From positions 4,920,501 through 4,984,500 of the forward strand of contig NZ_CP061038.1 of the NCBI RefSeq assembly GCF_014490665.1: 64,000 nt of DNA, read 5' to 3'. The position numbers and the translations under genes are program-made. The notes beneath the pieces were generated by a model, which saw nothing but the letters and a program-made list of their open reading frames with translations, made no database searches and was not told the DNA's origin. Origin of the DNA: Sphingomonas alpina. Its GTDB lineage: Bacteria > Pseudomonadota > Alphaproteobacteria > Sphingomonadales > Sphingomonadaceae. Below are positions 17,706 to 25,496 of this stretch, piece by piece. How positions within the stretch are numbered: the first letter of the stretch is position 1; every line of letters begins with the position of its first letter.

Positions 17706-18589
17706 TGGAGATCGCCTTCTTTGGGGAGCATCGCAACAGACTGGGCGAAAGCCCGGTATGGGATGATGCACGCCACTGTCTATGGTGGGTGGATTCGCTC
17801 GCCGGGCTGATTCATGCCGCCTCCGCCGACGGTATGCTGCGCGCGACGCTGCCGCAGGATCGGCCGGTCGGCAGTATCGGATTGGCCGATGGCGGGCTGG
17901 TCGCAGCGCTGGCGGACGGCTTTTATCGCATCGATGGCGATACCGGCGGCGCGAGCGCCATCGCACTGCTGCCCGAAGACAGAACGCTGCGTCTCAACGA
18001 CGGAAAGGCCGATCGCGCCGGTCGTTTTCTGAGCGGCCAGATGCAAGTACACGGCACCGGCACCGAGTTGAGTGACGCCTTGCTGTGGCAACTGGATGCA
18101 GGGAGCGTACGCGACCTGGCCGGCGGGCTGAAGCTGACCAACGCGATCTGCTTCTCGCCCGATGGCGATACGCTCTATTTCGCGGACAGCCTGGACGGCG
18201 TGATCCGCGCTCACCCGTACGACTCCGCAACGGGTGCGATCGGGCCGCGTCGCGATCTGGTCGATTGCCGACCGTACGGCTCGGGTCCGGACGGTGCCAC
18301 GGTGGATGCCGACGGCAATCTCTGGGTTGCGCTCGTGCTCGCGCAGCGGATCGCCTGCATCGCGCCCGACGGCACGTTGCTGCGCAGCATCGACCTGCCG
18401 ATCCCGTACCCTGCCTGTCCCGCATTCGGCGGGCCGGGACTCGCCACGCTGTACGTCACCACTATCGCGGACTCCGGCCAGCGCCTGAAGAGCGACCATC
18501 CCGATGCCGGGCGGATCGTCGCCATTACCGGGTTGGATGCGCGCGGGCTGCGGGAAGGCCGCTACCGGGACAATCACATCCGCGAATAG
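17705..18589 (+). CDS. SMP-30/gluconolactonase family lactonase
   Basis: 294-residue six-bladed beta-propeller of the SMP-30 family, calcium- or zinc-dependent lactonases. The first blade motif is RLGESPVWDDARHCLWWVDS, with the metal-binding glutamate in GESPVW. Later motifs are TLRLNDGKADRAGRFLSGQM (metal asparagine and aspartate) and LTNAICFSPDGDTLYFADS (catalytic region). Length is normal. It begins inside the stop of the amidohydrolase gene, so the two hydrolases are translated together. Two candidate lactonases in line with a Baeyer-Villiger enzyme fit a route through a cyclic ester. Confidence 0.9.
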   Translation: MEIAFFGEHRNRLGESPVWDDARHCLWWVDSLAGLIHAASADGMLRATLPQDRPVGSIGLADGGLVAALADGFYRIDGDTGGASAIALLPEDRTLRLNDGKADRAGRFLSGQMQVHGTGTELSDALLWQLDAGSVRDLAGGLKLTNAICFSPDGDTLYFADSLDGVIRAHPYDSATGAIGPRRDLVDCRPYGSGPDGATVDADGNLWVALVLAQRIACIAPDGTLLRSIDLPIPYPACPAFGGPGLATLYVTTIADSGQRLKSDHPDAGRIVAITGLDARGLREGRYRDNHIRE

Positions 18590-18667
18590 TCCGGCGCGCG
18601 TCGCGCCCGGCATTGCCCGGCCGGGAACGGCATCGCACCGTCTCGCCCGAGAGGATCGAAAAGAACC

Positions 18668-19846
18668 ATGAACCTGGATTTCGACGCCGCCGATCTCGCC
18701 TTTCAGAGCGAGGTGCGGGAATTTTTTGCCGAGGGCATCCCCGACGCCTGGCGTATCAGAGTGCGAAGCGGGCTCCGGCTCGAGCCCGAGGACCTGATCT
18801 ACTATCAGCGGCGCCTCAACGATCGCGGCTGGGGGGCGCCGACCTGGCCCAAGGAATATGGTGGCACCGGCTGGACGCCGACGCAGCAATATATCTTCTG
18901 GAGCGAGGCGGCACGCGCCGATGCTCCCGCGCAGTTCCATCAAGGGCTGGAGCTGATCGGACCGATCATCTTCACCTATGGCACGCTGGAACAGAAGGCG
19001 CGCTATCTGCCGCGTATCCTGACGCTGGAGGATTGGTGGTGCCAGGGCTATTCGGAGCCTGGCGCTGGTTCCGATCTCGCGGCGCTGCGCACCCGCGCCG
19101 ATCGCGACGGTGACCATTATGTCATCAACGGGCAGAAGATGTGGACCAGCTATGCGCATGTCGCGAGCCACGTCTTTGTGCTTGCCCGCACCTCGCAGGA
19201 GGCCAAGCGCCAGCAGGGCATCTCGCTGATCCTGGTCGACATGAACACGCCGGGCCTGCGCGTGCAGAAGATCCCGACGATGGACGAGAAATATCATACC
19301 AACGAACTGTTCTTCGACGATGTGCGCGTTCCGGTCGGAAATCTGCTGGGCGAAGAGGGCAGGGGCTGGAGCTATGGCAAGGTGCTGCTCGACCGCGAGC
19401 GCATGGTCAGCGCTGCCACTGCCATCTTTCTGACCCAGACGGTACGGGGCATCCGCGACGCGGCGACCAGGCGGCGTATCGGCAACATGCCGCTGATAGA
19501 GACGCCGGGCTTTGCGGCCAAACTCGCACAATATGAGATCGAAGTGATCGCGCTGCAGACCATGGTCCTGCGACTGATGGACGATGCGGCACGGGGCGCG
19601 GATTCCGGCCCGCGCGGCTCGATGGTCAAGCTGCGCTGGTCGCAGCTGACGCAAGCCGGCACCGCCTTGTGGGTAGAGGCGCTCGGGCCGGAGGCGGCGC
19701 ATTTCGCCGCCCTTGGCGACACCGGCGCGGGTGCCGACATGCCGTATGCGATGCAGGGCGCGCTCTATGCACGCGTCACTTCGATCTATGGCGGGTCGAG
19801 CGAGATCCAGCACAATATCATCGCGCGCCGCGCGCTAGGCCTGTAA
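18668..19846 (+). CDS. Acyl-CoA dehydrogenase (first of a pair)
   Basis: 392-residue FAD enzyme that introduces the alpha-beta double bond in an acyl-CoA. The middle FAD/substrate block is WWCQGYSEPGAGSDLAALRT, and the C-terminal signature TSIYGGSSEIQHNIIARRAL is intact. It resembles the FadE subfamily used for bulky substrates. A second acyl-CoA dehydrogenase follows after 14 bases, an arrangement known for two-subunit enzymes in steroid side-chain degradation (FadE26-FadE27 type), so a heteromeric complex is plausible. The start is preceded by GAGAGGATCGAAAAGAACC. Confidence 0.92.
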   Translation: MNLDFDAADLAFQSEVREFFAEGIPDAWRIRVRSGLRLEPEDLIYYQRRLNDRGWGAPTWPKEYGGTGWTPTQQYIFWSEAARADAPAQFHQGLELIGPIIFTYGTLEQKARYLPRILTLEDWWCQGYSEPGAGSDLAALRTRADRDGDHYVINGQKMWTSYAHVASHVFVLARTSQEAKRQQGISLILVDMNTPGLRVQKIPTMDEKYHTNELFFDDVRVPVGNLLGEEGRGWSYGKVLLDRERMVSAATAIFLTQTVRGIRDAATRRRIGNMPLIETPGFAAKLAQYEIEVIALQTMVLRLMDDAARGADSGPRGSMVKLRWSQLTQAGTALWVEALGPEAAHFAALGDTGAGADMPYAMQGALYARVTSIYGGSSEIQHNIIARRALGL

Positions 19847-19860
19847 GGAGGGGCGCTCCG

Positions 19861-20976
19861 ATGGATTTCAGCTATTCCGACGAGCAGCAGATGCTGCGAG
19901 ACAGCGTCGATCGCTACGGCGCGGAGAACTGGGCGGCGTCCGATCGCCTGAAGATCCTGGCTGCCGCGCCGGAGGCTGCCAAGCGGCGCTGGGCCGAGAT
20001 GGCAGACCTGGGCTGGTTGATGCTGCCGATCGCCGAAGCCGATGGCGGGCTGGGCGGCGGCCCGGCCGAGGTGATGGCGGTGATGGAAGGGATCGGCCGC
20101 CACCTGATTACGGTGCCCTATGTCAGTTGCTGCGTCCTCGTGCCTGCGCTGCTTGCCGGCAGCGAAGCGGGCGCCGAACTGCTGGCGCGCCTCGCCGCCG
20201 GCGAGGCTCTGGCAGCGGCGGGATTGATCGAGGCTGATGGCGGCTATGATCTCCACCGTGTCGCTACGCGTGCCGAACAGGGACCGGAAGGCTGGCGGTT
20301 GTGGGGCGCGAAGGCCCATGTCGAGGACGGTGCCGACGCGGACTGGTTCCTCGTCTCGGCGCGCACTGCGGGCGGCACTGATGAACGCGATGGCATCGGC
20401 TTGTTCCTGCTCCCCCGCGCAGCGGACGGTCTGACGGTCGAGACGTTCCGCGCGATCGATGGCCATCGCCACGCCAGGCTGACGCTGGAGAATGTCGCTG
20501 GCCTGCTGGTCGACGATGCCGAAAGTGCGCTGCCGGTCATCGAAGCAGCGGTAGATCGCGCGATCGCCGCGCAGTTGGCCGAGGCGGTCGGATCGATGGA
20601 GGCGGCGTCAGATGCGACGCTCGATTATATCCGCACGCGCCAGCAGTTCGGTGTGGCGATCGGAAGCTTCCAGGTGTTGCAGCACCGCATGGTCGACATG
20701 ATCATCGCAGGCGAGGAAGCGCGGTCGATGGCCTATCACGCGACGCTCAACCTGCAGCGGGACGCGGCAGAGCGCGGCCGAGCGGTGGCGGCAGGCAAGG
20801 TGCGCGTGTCCGAAAGCGGTATCTATGTCGGGCAGCAGGCGGTGCAACTGCACGGCGGCGTTGGCATCAGCGAAGAACTGATCGTCAGCCATCACCTGCG
20901 CCGCCAGATGATGCTCAACCTCGCCTTCGGCCCCGCCGAGCACCACCGCGCGCGCTTCGCCGCGATCCCCGCCTGA
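19861..20976 (+). CDS. Acyl-CoA dehydrogenase (second of a pair)
   Basis: 371-residue partner of the preceding gene: MDFSYSDEQQMLRDSVDRYG opens the N-terminal helical domain, and IRTRQQFGVAIGSFQVLQHR is the C-terminal FAD-contact region. The C-terminus has VQLHGGVGISEELIVSHHLR in place of the YGGSSEIQ motif of its neighbour, as in the beta-type subunits of paired dehydrogenases. ATG 19861 is preceded by a strong AAGGAGG. The acyl binding region is less conserved than in the first gene, so it may be a non-catalytic or half-site subunit. Confident for family, tentative for the pairing. Confidence 0.9.
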   Translation: MDFSYSDEQQMLRDSVDRYGAENWAASDRLKILAAAPEAAKRRWAEMADLGWLMLPIAEADGGLGGGPAEVMAVMEGIGRHLITVPYVSCCVLVPALLAGSEAGAELLARLAAGEALAAAGLIEADGGYDLHRVATRAEQGPEGWRLWGAKAHVEDGADADWFLVSARTAGGTDERDGIGLFLLPRAADGLTVETFRAIDGHRHARLTLENVAGLLVDDAESALPVIEAAVDRAIAAQLAEAVGSMEAASDATLDYIRTRQQFGVAIGSFQVLQHRMVDMIIAGEEARSMAYHATLNLQRDAAERGRAVAAGKVRVSESGIYVGQQAVQLHGGVGISEELIVSHHLRRQMMLNLAFGPAEHHRARFAAIPA

Positions 20977-20987
20977 GGAGAGCTCTT

Positions 20988-21491
20988 GTGACCCTGCAAG
21001 ACCTGATCGACCGCGCTGCAATCCACGATTGCCTGCTGCGCTATTGCCGCGGCATCGACCGTGTGGACGAAGCCGCGCTGCGCTCCGCCTACTGGCCCGA
21101 TGGCACCGATGATCACGGCCCGTACAAGGGCAGTGCTGAAGGATTTTGCGACTGGGCGATGAACGTGCTGCCGAAAATCGATCGCGGCATCCACCAACTG
21201 CACAACATGCTGATCGAGTTGCGCGACGGCGGCGCGGCGGTCGAGACCTATTTCTCCGCCTTCCAGCGCCAGCCAGGCCCGGACGGGTTGCAACAATGGG
21301 ACTTGAAGGGCCGCTACATCGACTGGTTTGAGAAGCGCGGGGAGGAGTGGCGGATCCTGAACCGCGTCGTGATCTACGACTGGGTCGAGCAGATGCCGCT
21401 GCCCCCGGGCAGCGAGGCGGAACGCTTCGGCGCGCGCAAGCCGGTCGGAGGGCGTTATCCCGACGACCCCGTCTACGCGCTGTTCGGGTGA
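20988..21491 (+). CDS. SnoaL/NTF2-like protein (SnoaL_4 type)
   Basis: 167-residue cone-fold protein. The opening LQDLIDRAAIHDCLLRYCRG and the later YWPDGTDDHGPYKG match the SnoaL_4 group, which includes bile-acid dehydratase-like enzymes and many uncharacterised proteins in ring-degradation clusters. In that group conserved His and Asp residues act in dehydration or isomerisation; HDCLLRYCRGID and the histidine in DDHGPY are candidates here. The start is GTG at 20988, with GAGGAG seven bases upstream. Its stop overlaps the next GTG as GTGA. The reaction is not identifiable from sequence alone. Confidence 0.8.
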   Translation: MTLQDLIDRAAIHDCLLRYCRGIDRVDEAALRSAYWPDGTDDHGPYKGSAEGFCDWAMNVLPKIDRGIHQLHNMLIELRDGGAAVETYFSAFQRQPGPDGLQQWDLKGRYIDWFEKRGEEWRILNRVVIYDWVEQMPLPPGSEAERFGARKPVGGRYPDDPVYALFG

Positions 21492-22213
21492 CCGGGCCGG
21501 CGACGGACAAGCGCGCGCTTGTCACCGGCGGCGCGCGCGGCATCGGCCGGGCGATTGCAGTCACCTTGGCGGCCGCGGGCTGGCAGGTGACCGCCGCCGA
21601 CATCGACGCGTCCGCCGTCGCCGAGGCGGAGCCCGACCTTCGCATCACCGGGGAGACGCTCGACGTGATCGACCGTGCGGCGGTGGCGGCGCTGATAGAG
21701 CAACGAGGGCCGTTCGACGTGGTCGTCAACAATGCGGCGATTCCTGCCGACATGCTGCCCTTCGCCGAGCTGACCTCCGGGCATTTCGCCCGCGCGTTGC
21801 GCATCAATGTGATGGGCAGCTTCATCGTTGCGCAGGAAGCTGCACGGCGCATGGAAAGCGGTACGATCGTCAACATCGCCTCGCGCGGCTATCTCGGTGG
21901 GATCGGCGGCGCGCATTATGTCGCGTCCAAGGCGGCAGTGGTCGGCATGACCCGCGCGATGGCAGTCGAGCTGCGCTGGCGCGGCATCGCCGTCAACGCG
22001 GTCGCGCCCGGCATGGTCGAGACGCGGATGATCGAGAATTTCTCGCCCGTCCTGCGTGAGAAACTGACCGAAATGGAGCCGGGCGGCGGCCCGCTCAATC
22101 CCGTGGTGATCGCTGGCGCAGTCGCCTATCTCGCTTCACCCGCCGGCCGGTCGATGACCGGCCAGGTGCTGCTGGTCGATGGCGGCAAGACCATCGGCGT
22201 CGGATTGTATTGA
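21488..22213 (+). CDS. Short-chain dehydrogenase/reductase
   Basis: 241-residue classical SDR. The cofactor motif TGGARGIG is near residue 14, the NNAAI motif lies in the middle, and the active-site tyrosine and lysine are in YVASKAAVV. The segment NIASRGYLGGIGGAHYVASK places serine, tyrosine and lysine correctly. The GTG start at 21488 overlaps the SnoaL-like gene stop (GTGA). Probably oxidises a hydroxyl group of a pathway intermediate, for example a 3-hydroxyacyl-CoA or a ring alcohol; the choice cannot be made from sequence. Confidence 0.9.
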   Translation: MTGPATDKRALVTGGARGIGRAIAVTLAAAGWQVTAADIDASAVAEAEPDLRITGETLDVIDRAAVAALIEQRGPFDVVVNNAAIPADMLPFAELTSGHFARALRINVMGSFIVAQEAARRMESGTIVNIASRGYLGGIGGAHYVASKAAVVGMTRAMAVELRWRGIAVNAVAPGMVETRMIENFSPVLREKLTEMEPGGGPLNPVVIAGAVAYLASPAGRSMTGQVLLVDGGKTIGVGLY

Positions 22214-22215
22214 GC

Positions 22216-22779
22216 ATGGCGCCAATGACCGCACCGCACCGCCTGCTGACCGTCGGACCCGCCGAAGCCGTCGCGGCGATCGCCGCCAGGTTGATCGCGG
22301 GTGGCGCTTACGTCGCGGCGGAGCACGGCGTCGATGCCGTCCTGATCGACGGCACTGACAGCGCGGTGGAGACGCCGTTTCTCGATCTGGCCGATAGCGC
22401 CTTCGCCGCTCAGTTGATTGACGCGACGCTCGGTCGCGTGGCCGCGCTGCAGACTGCGTTAGAGCACCTCGCCCCCGCCGCCAGCATCGTCGTTATCGGC
22501 ACCGACGCGCATCTCGGCCGCTGGCACGCCACGGGGCAGGCGGCCGCCAGCGCCGCACTGGTCGGCATCGTGCGCAGTGTAGCGATGGAATATGGCCGCC
22601 ACGGCGTGCGCGCCAATCTGGTCGCGCTGCCGCTCGGCACGACGGCCTCAGACGAACCGGTGATCGCGGATGCGGCGATTCAGGCGGCCGCGTTGTTCGA
22701 CGCCCCGTCGATCACTGGCGAGACGGTTCTGGTCGACGGCGGCAACAACCTGAAGTTTCGTCAGGCGCGGCGCCGCTGA
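22216..22779 (+). CDS. Truncated SDR-like protein lacking visible catalytic residues
   Basis: 188-residue protein whose second half looks like the C-terminal half of an SDR: ALVGIVRSVAMEYGRHGVRA, NLVALPLG and the terminal ETVLVDGGNN. The N-terminal glycine-rich cofactor motif is missing, and where the Tyr-xxx-Lys site should be the sequence reads GQAAASAAL. It is therefore probably not a dehydrogenase; it could be a structural partner of the preceding SDR, whose stop is three bases upstream of this ATG. A TTG at 22210 overlapping that stop is an alternative start. Reported as a real gene because the frame is clean and operon-placed. Confidence 0.7.
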   Translation: MAPMTAPHRLLTVGPAEAVAAIAARLIAGGAYVAAEHGVDAVLIDGTDSAVETPFLDLADSAFAAQLIDATLGRVAALQTALEHLAPAASIVVIGTDAHLGRWHATGQAAASAALVGIVRSVAMEYGRHGVRANLVALPLGTTASDEPVIADAAIQAAALFDAPSITGETVLVDGGNNLKFRQARRR

Positions 22780-22786
22780 CCGACTA

Positions 22787-24376
22787 TCAGGCGGCTGCCA
22801 GCCCCAGTTCCTCAAGCGCGATCTCCAGCGCGCGGCGATAGTCGCTCTTGCCGCTTGCATGCCGCGGCAGGTCGTCGAGTATGATGATCTGCTTGGGGAG
22901 TTTGTATGCCGCAAGGTCCTGCAGCATCGCGGTATGCGCGGCGCGCTCGTCATAACCATCGGAAGTGCGCGCGAGGCCGATCACCTTCTTGCCCCACACC
23001 GGGTCCGGCACGCCGACGATGATGGCGTCCTCAATGCCGGGCACGCGCTTCATTGCTTCCTCGACCTCCTCGGCGAACACCTTCTCGCCGCCGGTGTTGA
23101 TCACCATGTTGCCGCGCCCGATCAGCCGCAGCCGCCCGTCCGCCTCGCGCACCGCCATGTCGCCGGGGATCGCGAACGTTTCATCACCGATCCGGCGATA
23201 GGTCGCGGCGGTCTTCGCCGGATCGCCATGATAGCCGAGCGCGAACGGCGGCCGCCGCGCCAGCCAGCCCTCGCCCGGCTGGTCGGCCTCCAGCACGCGG
23301 TCCGTCTCCGCCTCGATCAGGACGGTGTGCTGGCCCGGCTCGAAATATCCGGTGGGTGTCTCGTTCGTCGCCGTTGTGATGGCATAGCCGAAGCCCGATG
23401 CCTCCGACGCTCCCAGGATGTCGACCAACGTTACCTGCGGCAGCGCCGCCACCAGGATTTGCTTGACCTCGTGGCTCCACATCAATCCGGCGGAGGAAAT
23501 GACGCGCATCGCCGCGAGGTCCCATCGGCCAGGAAACTTCTGCAGCGCTTGCGCCATCGGCCGCGCGAACACGTCGCCGACGATCAGGATGCGCGTCGCA
23601 CGCGTTCGCGCCGCCTCGTCCCACAATTCCTCTGCGTCGAAGCGTATGTTGGGCAGCAGGATCGCCGTGCCGCCGCCGACCAGTTCCGCCATCGAGCTGT
23701 TGAGGCCCGCACCATGCATCAGCGGGCAAGCGGGAATGACGCGGCCCGGCGCGGCGGCGCCGGCGACCATCGCGACGTGATCCGCCATATCGCGCACCAC
23801 CGTCTTGATCGTCGGTGCTTCCAGCTGCGAAGTGCGCGCATCGCCTGATCGCCACATCACACCCTTGGGTTTCCCCGTCGTGCCACCGGTATAGAGCAGG
23901 TAGCCATCTTCGGGCGATCGTACGATGTTTAGCGGCCTGCCGTCGCCCTCGCGCGCCATCGCTTCATACGCGCCATCCTGGTCGATCGGCACGCCGAGTC
24001 TCAGATCGTGCAAGCCTTCGAACAATGGCGCGACCAGCGCCGCGAACTCACTTTGGTAGAACAGCGCCTGCGCTTGGCAGTCGGCCAGCACATACTCGAT
24101 CTCGGCGGTAGTGTAGCGATAGTTGATGTTGACGTGACACAGCCGTGCTTTGAACGCCGCGCATGCGATCTCGATGAATTCGGGGATGTTCCGTGCCATG
24201 ATCGCGATGCGGGCTCCGGTCGGCAGTCCGGCTGCGAGCATCGCGCGCGCGACGCGGTTGGTGCGCGCGTCGAACTCGGCCCAGCTTATTACGCGCGCGC
24301 CGTGGATCAGCGCTGGCCGGTCCCCCGGGACGTTGGCGGCGGTCGCATCCAGCAGGTCGCCGAAGTTCCAGTCCAT
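22787..24376 (-). CDS. Acyl-CoA synthetase, FadD17/FadD19-like
   Basis: 529-residue adenylate-forming enzyme. The P-loop is YLLYTGGTTGKPKGVMWRSG near residue 165; from memory the VMWR extension is characteristic of ligases acting on steroid or branched acids in actinobacteria. Further motifs are ILGASEASGFGYA, and NTGGEKVFAEEVEEAMKRVP with the C-terminal SGKSDYRRALE lysine region. I chose ATG 24376 because the frame upstream of it, to 24517, overlaps the 3' end of the hydratase gene and shows no similarity. It lies on the opposite strand to the dehydrogenase genes and convergent with them. Confidence 0.88.
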   Translation of the reverse strand: MDWNFGDLLDATAANVPGDRPALIHGARVISWAEFDARTNRVARAMLAAGLPTGARIAIMARNIPEFIEIACAAFKARLCHVNINYRYTTAEIEYVLADCQAQALFYQSEFAALVAPLFEGLHDLRLGVPIDQDGAYEAMAREGDGRPLNIVRSPEDGYLLYTGGTTGKPKGVMWRSGDARTSQLEAPTIKTVVRDMADHVAMVAGAAAPGRVIPACPLMHGAGLNSSMAELVGGGTAILLPNIRFDAEELWDEAARTRATRILIVGDVFARPMAQALQKFPGRWDLAAMRVISSAGLMWSHEVKQILVAALPQVTLVDILGASEASGFGYAITTATNETPTGYFEPGQHTVLIEAETDRVLEADQPGEGWLARRPPFALGYHGDPAKTAATYRRIGDETFAIPGDMAVREADGRLRLIGRGNMVINTGGEKVFAEEVEEAMKRVPGIEDAIIVGVPDPVWGKKVIGLARTSDGYDERAAHTAMLQDLAAYKLPKQIIILDDLPRHASGKSDYRRALEIALEELGLAAA

Positions 24377-24416
24377 TGCCGTCCGGCACGGCGCCGCGTC
24401 GCCTCCGGTCACTGCC

Positions 24417-25181
24417 TCAGCGTCCCTGGAAGACAGGTTTGCGCTTTTCGACGAACGCCGCCACCGCTTCCTTGGCATCCTCCGATTGCGCCAGCTTTGC
24501 CGTGTTACCCTGCTCATAGATGTAGCCGTCGCGCAGCGTCATGTTCTCGATCGTGCGCATGCTATCCTTGGCCAGGCGCGTGGCGAGCGGGCTCTTGGAG
24601 GCGATGTTGGCCGCCATCTCCATGACGAACGGCATCAGTTCATCATGCGGCAAGCACGCCTCAATCACCCCGCGGCGGTACAACTCCGCCGCCGGTGCGC
24701 GGTAGCCGGTCAGCATCATGCGCCTGGCCAGCGAATGCGGGAGGATCCGGGCCGCATGCTTGCCGCCGCCCATCAGCCCGACATCGACTTCGGGCAGGCC
24801 GAACACGGCGCGCTCCGATGCGACGATGATGTCGCACGCCGATACCAGGCCGAGGCCCGCACCCAGTGCCGGGCCGTTCACCGCGGCGATCGTCGGCTTC
24901 GAATTGTCGGCAATGCAATAGCCTACTTCGCGTACCCATCGGTTGCGCGCCCAGCGCGCGCCCGGTGCCGACAGGTCCATGCGGTTCTTCAGTTCCGCAC
25001 CGGCCGAAAAGCATTTGCCTGCGCCGGTCAGCACGACGCAGCGCACGTCGTCGCGATCGTTGAACGTGTCGAAGATCGCGATCAGTTCTTGGATGAGCTC
25101 CATCGGCTGCGCGTTGACGGGCGGATTATTCAAGGTGACGACGGCAACGTAATCAGCGACTTCCAGCTTGATCAAGCTCAC
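24417..25181 (-). CDS. Enoyl-CoA hydratase/isomerase family protein
   Basis: 254-residue crotonase-fold enzyme, likely hydrating an enoyl-CoA in beta-oxidation. LEVADYVAVVTLNNPPVNAQ opens the fold, VLTGAGKCFSAGAELKNRMD is the first oxyanion-hole region, and AAVNGPALGAGLGLVSACDI the second. The catalytic glutamate region reads LPEVDVGLMGGGKHAARILP. The start is GTG at 25181, with AGGAG about 14 bases upstream; the frame open to 25502 has no better start with family similarity. It precedes the acyl-CoA synthetase gene by 40 bases on the same strand and is probably co-transcribed with it. Confidence 0.9.
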   Translation of the reverse strand: MSLIKLEVADYVAVVTLNNPPVNAQPMELIQELIAIFDTFNDRDDVRCVVLTGAGKCFSAGAELKNRMDLSAPGARWARNRWVREVGYCIADNSKPTIAAVNGPALGAGLGLVSACDIIVASERAVFGLPEVDVGLMGGGKHAARILPHSLARRMMLTGYRAPAAELYRRGVIEACLPHDELMPFVMEMAANIASKSPLATRLAKDSMRTIENMTLRDGYIYEQGNTAKLAQSEDAKEAVAAFVEKRKPVFQGR

Positions 25182-25496
25182 GGCGCTACTCTCCTGTTTG
25201 ATTCCTTGTGCGTGCTTTCTAACGAAACGGGCGTCGGACCAGCGGGGAGGATCGAGCCAGAGCGGAGAATCCCATACGCGATTTGCTGCGCAGCATTGAT
25301 GTTTGTGCCTAATCTCGGTTGTGATTTTCCAATCCCCGACCGGTCTCCCGATTGAGTAAAGATTGCATCGGCGACGACAAAGCGGGGCCGAACAGCACTG
25401 CGCCACGTCCCACGGACGTCTCGGCAGGCAGCGCCCGATAGCCAAGAACAGCAAGCATGCAACGTCGTGCGACAGATACATAGGGGAGGGATTTTG
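25182..25496. promoter_or_regulatory. Divergent control region, hydratase and TonB receptor
   Basis: 315 bases separating the divergent hydratase and receptor genes; both promoters must lie here. I see no confident sigma-70 boxes and no long inverted repeat. The receptor's ribosome site GGGGAGGG lies just before its ATG at 25497. Confidence 0.45.

Noticed and set aside
24377..24517. N-terminal extension of the acyl-CoA synthetase
   Set aside because: It is arginine- and serine-rich, overlaps the hydratase 3' end, and no family member has it.
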